From NCBI GenBank assembly GCA_013203655.1, contig JABMPN010000062.1, positions 1-39,903 on the forward strand: a stretch of 39,903 nt of DNA, in the 5' to 3' direction. The notes under the pieces are model-generated. The model saw nothing but the letters and a program-made list of their open reading frames with translations. It did not search any database and had not been told where the DNA came from. The DNA comes from Cyanobacteria bacterium bin.51 (GTDB lineage Bacteria; Cyanobacteriota; Cyanobacteriia; PCC-6307; Cyanobiaceae). Each line of letters starts with the position of its first letter. The first letter of the stretch is position 1. Both the position numbers and the translations under genes were made by a program. This document shows positions 35,906-39,903 of this stretch, piece after piece.

Positions 35906-38900
35906 ATGTTCACGCAGGTCCGCTCCGCCAGTCGCCGTGTTCGCCCTGACGATCAGCATGGCCCCGCCGGCAGCGAGGGTCGGGCGGTGATGCGGGCGGT
36001 GTACGTGGTGCTCGAGCCCCAGTACCAGAACGCCCTCACCCAGGCGGCCAACAGCCTCAACGAGCAGAACAGTGCCCTGGCCGTCGATCTGAGCGGCTAC
36101 CTGATCGAGGAGCTGCGTGACCCGGAGAACTACGCCGCCTTCTGCGCCGATGTGGCCGAAGCCGATGTGTTCATCGCCTCGCTGATCTTCATCGAAGACC
36201 TGGCTCAGAAGGTGGTGGAGGCGGTGGCCCCCCACCGCGATCGGCTCAAGGCTGCGGTTGTCTTCCCCTCCATGCCGGAGGTGATGCGTCTCAACAAGCT
36301 CGGCACCTTCTCAATGGCCCAGCTGGGCCAGAGCAAGAGCGCCATCGCCAGCTTCATGAAGAAGCGCAAGGAGGCCAATGGCGCCGGCTTCCAGGACGCG
36401 ATGCTCAAACTGCTCAACACCCTGCCCACGGTTCTCAAATATCTGCCAGTGGAGAAGGCGCAGGATGCCCGCTCCTTCATGCTCAGCTTTCAGTATTGGC
36501 TGGGGGGAACGCCGGACAACCTGCGCAACTTCCTGTTGATGCTGGCTGATAAATATGTGTTTCCCAGGGGCGACAGCGGCCGGCCGGCGCTTGAGGTGGC
36601 CGAACCGGTGGTGTTCCCGGATCTGGGCCTCTGGCACCCCCTGGCGCCGGGGATGTTCGAAGACCTCAAGGAATATCTGAACTGGAACGCCAGCCGAGTC
36701 GACCTGAGCGCGAAGGCCAAGGCCGGCCCGGTGATCGGCCTGGTGCTGCAACGCAGCCACATCGTCACCGGCGATGAGGCCCACTACGTGGCGGTGATCC
36801 AGGAACTGGAATACCGCGGCGCCACCGTGATTCCGGTGTTCTGCGGCGGGCTCGATTTCTCCAAGCCCGTCAAGGCCTTCTTCTACGACCCGCTCGATCC
36901 CGACCAGCCGATCGTGGATGGGGTGGTGAGCCTCACCGGCTTCGCCCTGATCGGCGGCCCGGCCCGCCAGGACCATCCGCGTGCCATCGAAGCGCTCTCA
37001 AAACTCAACCGGCCTTACATGGTGGCCCTGCCGCTGGTGTTCCAGACCACCCAGGAGTGGGAGGAGAGCGACCTGGGTCTGCACCCGGTCCAGGTGGCCC
37101 TGCAGATCGCCATCCCCGAACTCGATGGCGCCATCGAGCCGATCGTGCTGTCGGGGCGCGATGACGCCACCGGCAAGGCCCACACCCTCCAGGACCGGGT
37201 CGAAGCGATCGCCGAGCGGGTGATTCGCTGGGCCTCCCTGCGCACCAAGCCTCGTCTCGAGAAGAAGCTGGCGATCACGGTGTTCAGCTTCCCTCCCGAC
37301 AAGGGGAATGTAGGCACCGCCGCCTACCTCGATGTCTTCGGCTCGATCCACCGCGTGCTCGAGGAGATGAAGCGCGAGGGCTATGACGTCCAGAACCTGC
37401 CCCAGGATTCCAAGGCGCTGATGGAAGCGGTGATCAATGATCCTGAGGCCCTCCAGGGCGCACCGGAACTGGCGATCGCCCACCGCATGAGCGTGGAGGA
37501 GTACGAGCGGCTCACCCCCTATTCCGAGCGGCTGGAGGAGAACTGGGGCAAGCCCCCCGGCAACCTCAACTCCGACGGCACCAACCTGCTGATCTACGGC
37601 CGCCACTTCGGCAATATTTTTGTGGGCGTGCAGCCCACCTTCGGCTACGAGGGCGATCCGATGCGGCTGCTCTATTCGCGCAGCGCCAGCCCCCACCACG
37701 GCTTCGCCGCTTATTACACCTACCTGGAGAAGGTCTGGGGCGCCGATGCGGTGCTGCATTTCGGCACCCACGGCTCGCTGGAGTTCATGCCCGGCAAGCA
37801 GATGGGCATGAGCGAAACCTGCTACCCGGATTCGCTGATCGGCGCCCTGCCGAACCTCTATTACTACGCCGCCAACAACCCTTCAGAAGCCACGATCGCC
37901 AAGCGGCGGGGCTACGCCGCCACGATCAGCTACCTCACCCCACCGGCCGAGAATGCCGGGCTCTACAGGGGGCTGAAGGAACTGGGCGAACTGGTGGGCT
38001 CCTACCAGCAGCTGCGCGAGAGCTCCAGGGGTGTGCAGATCGTCAACGCGATCGTCGAAACGGCCCGCCAGTGCAACCTCGATAAAGACGTGACCCTGCC
38101 GGAGGGTGAGGCCTCCGAACTGGATCTGGAGGGCCGCGATTCGGTGGTGGGCGCGGTCTACCGCCAGCTGATGGAGATCGAAAGCCGGCTGCTGCCCTGC
38201 GGTCTGCACACAATCGGCAAACCTCCCACCGCCGAGGAGGCGATCGCCACCCTGGTGAGTATCGCCGCCCTTGAGCGTGAAGAGGAGGGTTACCGCAGCC
38301 TGCCGGGCCTGATCGCCGAAAGCCTCGGCCGCACGATTGATGACATCTACCGCGGCAATGACGCGGGGGTGCTGGCCGATGTGGAGCTCAACCAGACGAT
38401 CACCGAGGCCTGTCGCGCCGCGGTGGGCTCGATGGTGCGCGCCGTGACGGGCAGCGATGGCCGGGTCGATCTCAAGGGTCGCTTCGGCTGGTTCTTCGCC
38501 CTGTTGGAGCGCTTCGGCTATGAGCGCCCCAACCCCTGGCTGAGTTCCTGCCGGTCTTCGGGCTTTGCGGGCGTTGATCCACTTGAACTCGACAAGCTGT
38601 TCGGCTACCTGCGCTTCTGCCTGGAGCAGATCTGTGCCGACATGGAGATGGCCAGCCTGCTGCGCGCCCTCGATGGCGAATATGTGATCCCAGGCCCAGG
38701 CGGCGATCCGATCCGCAACCCTGGCGTGCTGCCCAGCGGCAAGAACATCCACGCCCTCGACCCCCAGTCGATTCCCACCCGCGCCGCCATCGCCGCCGCC
38801 AAGGTGGTGGTGGACCGGCTGATCGAGCGCCAGAAGGCCGAGCAGGGCACCTGGCCCGAAACGATCGCCTGCGTGCTCTGGGGCACCGACAACATCAAGA

Positions 38901-39903
38901 CCTACGGCGAATCCCTGGCCCAGATCCTCTGGTTCATCGGCGTGCGCCCTGTGGCCGATTCCCTCGGCCGGGTCAACAAGCTGGAGTTGCTTTCACTGGA
39001 AGAGCTGGGCCGCCCCCGCATCGATGTGGTGGTGAACTGCAGCGGCGTGTTCCGTGACCTGTTCATCAACCAGATGGGCCTGATCGATCAGGGCGTGAAG
39101 ATGGCTGCAGAGGCCGATGAGCCCCTGGAGATGAATTTTGTGCGCAAGCACAGCCAGGAGCAGGCTGCGGCTCAGGGCATCTCGCTGCGGGAAGCGGCCA
39201 CGCGGGTGTTCTCCAACGCCAGCGGCAGCTATTCATCGAATGTGAACCTGGCGGTTGAGAACAGCACCTGGGAGGAGGAAGGAGATCTCCAGGAGATGTA
39301 CCTCTCCCGCAAAACCTTCGCCTTCAACGCCGATAACCCCGGTGAGATGAACCAGAATCGCGACGTGTTCGAATCAGCGATGAAAACAGCTGATGTGACC
39401 TTCCAGAACCTGGATTCCGCCGAAATCTCGCTCACCGATGTGAGCCACTACTTCGACTCCGACCCCACCAAGCTGATCGCCGGCCTGCGCGACGACGGCA
39501 AGGCACCCACCAGCTATATCGCTGACACCACGACGGCCAACGCCCAGGTGCGCAGCTTGAGCGAAACGATCCGGCTGGATTCACGCACCAAGCTGCTCAA
39601 CCCCAAGTGGTATGAAGGCATGCTCAATTCCGGCTACGAAGGGGTGCGCGAGGTGGCCAAGCGCCTCAACTTCACCCTGGGCTGGAGTGCCACCAGCGGT
39701 GCTGTGGATAACTTCGTTTATGAGGAAGCCAACGACACTTTCATCAACGACGCGGAGATGCGCAAGCGGCTGATGGAGCTCAACCCCCACAGCTTCCGCC
39801 GCATTGTGGGCACCCTGCTCGAAGTGAACGGTCGCGGCTACTGGGAAACTTCTGAGGAGAACATCGCCCAGCTCCAGGAGATCTACCAGGAGATCGAAGA
39901 CCG
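35906..39903 (+). CDS. chlH: Magnesium chelatase subunit H (ChlH), 3' end cut by window
   Basis: Large subunit of the Mg-chelatase that places Mg2+ into protoporphyrin IX, the first step of chlorophyll synthesis, together with ChlI and ChlD. The frame starts at ATG 35906 ([12 protein letters not shown], the usual beginning) and is open for 1332 codons to the window edge. The N-terminal part ([21 protein letters not shown]) and blocks such as [22 protein letters not shown] and [19 protein letters not shown] match ChlH rather than cobaltochelatase CobN. The last visible residues, [13 protein letters not shown], are the usual C-terminal block, so only a few codons are missing. The 160-base gap to dapB probably contains its promoter; I could not fix a site. 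Confidence 0.96.
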   Translation, partial: MFTQVRSASRRVRPDDQHGPAGSEGRAVMRAVYVVLEPQYQNALTQAANSLNEQNSALAVDLSGYLIEELRDPENYAAFCADVAEADVFIASLIFIEDLAQKVVEAVAPHRDRLKAAVVFPSMPEVMRLNKLGTFSMAQLGQSKSAIASFMKKRKEANGAGFQDAMLKLLNTLPTVLKYLPVEKAQDARSFMLSFQYWLGGTPDNLRNFLLMLADKYVFPRGDSGRPALEVAEPVVFPDLGLWHPLAPGMFEDLKEYLNWNASRVDLSAKAKAGPVIGLVLQRSHIVTGDEAHYVAVIQELEYRGATVIPVFCGGLDFSKPVKAFFYDPLDPDQPIVDGVVSLTGFALIGGPARQDHPRAIEALSKLNRPYMVALPLVFQTTQEWEESDLGLHPVQVALQIAIPELDGAIEPIVLSGRDDATGKAHTLQDRVEAIAERVIRWASLRTKPRLEKKLAITVFSFPPDKGNVGTAAYLDVFGSIHRVLEEMKREGYDVQNLPQDSKALMEAVINDPEALQGAPELAIAHRMSVEEYERLTPYSERLEENWGKPPGNLNSDGTNLLIYGRHFGNIFVGVQPTFGYEGDPMRLLYSRSASPHHGFAAYYTYLEKVWGADAVLHFGTHGSLEFMPGKQMGMSETCYPDSLIGALPNLYYYAANNPSEATIAKRRGYAATISYLTPPAENAGLYRGLKELGELVGSYQQLRESSRGVQIVNAIVETARQCNLDKDVTLPEGEASELDLEGRDSVVGAVYRQLMEIESRLLPCGLHTIGKPPTAEEAIATLVSIAALEREEEGYRSLPGLIAESLGRTIDDIYRGNDAGVLADVELNQTITEACRAAVGSMVRAVTGSDGRVDLKGRFGWFFALLERFGYERPNPWLSSCRSSGFAGVDPLELDKLFGYLRFCLEQICADMEMASLLRALDGEYVIPGPGGDPIRNPGVLPSGKNIHALDPQSIPTRAAIAAAKVVVDRLIERQKAEQGTWPETIACVLWGTDNIKTYGESLAQILWFIGVRPVADSLGRVNKLELLSLEELGRPRIDVVVNCSGVFRDLFINQMGLIDQGVKMAAEADEPLEMNFVRKHSQEQAAAQGISLREAATRVFSNASGSYSSNVNLAVENSTWEEEGDLQEMYLSRKTFAFNADNPGEMNQNRDVFESAMKTADVTFQNLDSAEISLTDVSHYFDSDPTKLIAGLRDDGKAPTSYIADTTTANAQVRSLSETIRLDSRTKLLNPKWYEGMLNSGYEGVREVAKRLNFTLGWSATSGAVDNFVYEEANDTFINDAEMRKRLMELNPHSFRRIVGTLLEVNGRGYWETSEENIAQLQEIYQEIED

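Noticed and set aside
37883-38752. 289-codon minus-strand frame
   Set aside because: Antisense within chlH, His/Ala/Gln-rich, no family.

Overview
The window is chromosomal DNA from a GC-rich cyanobacterium, most like the picocyanobacterial Synechococcus/Cyanobium group. Supporting genes are Mg-chelatase chlH, a high-light-inducible protein (HLIP), the ClpR/ClpP3 pair, the DUF3038-DUF4335 pair, DUF2949, DUF4359 and an ilvC-cobD neighbourhood. Genes are dense, operons are short, and many neighbours overlap by 4-7 bases. Long antisense ORFs are common because of the base composition and are almost all shadows. No prophage, insertion sequence, CRISPR array or rRNA was seen.

Layout. 1-6519: the 3' end of a Leu-type tRNA, argD-folC, a lumenal-type pentapeptide-repeat protein, then on the minus strand an FAD-linked oxidase, a cytosine-deaminase-like amidohydrolase and a DUF4359 protein. 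6581-8809: tRNA-His, with a two-gene minus operon (enolase-superfamily epimerase plus DUF1611) whose last codons run antisense through the tRNA. 8844-13999: miaB, then the wall and division cluster ddl-hypothetical-ftsQ-ftsZ. 14301-16275: panB and hemW, convergent and overlapping by 116 bases. 16382-21001: a PIN-TRAM membrane protein, clpR-clpP3, ilvC and cobD. 20995-23089 (minus): a sugar transferase and a GT4 glycosyltransferase, probably for surface polysaccharide. 23195-25349: small, mostly unrecognised genes with a 17-bp tandem repeat. 25377-28918 (minus): an OmpR-type response regulator, its histidine kinase, a polyphosphate kinase 2 gene broken by one in-frame TAA, and a small hypothetical. 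29112-31716: an EF-hand protein, two small hypotheticals and DUF3038-DUF4335. 31767-35745: apt, DUF2949, a UbiH-type monooxygenase, an HLIP gene that has lost its usual stop and reads through its own terminator, a membrane protein and dapB. 35906-39903: chlH, cut by the window edge only a few codons from its end.

Most genes are housekeeping: amino acid (argD, ilvC, dapB), folate, pantothenate, corrinoid and chlorophyll synthesis, wall and division, proteolysis, tRNA modification and purine salvage. I did not find a clear new multigene system. The most unusual observations are about gene boundaries and decay: the ppk2 ochre codon, the HLIP stop loss across an intrinsic terminator, the protein tail antisense to tRNA-His, and the panB/hemW overlap. 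The epimerase-DUF1611 pair resembles a recently described D-glutamate pathway (DgcA/DgcN) and is the best lead for metabolism not usually listed for this group. Family names are from memory and motif reading; no searches were run.
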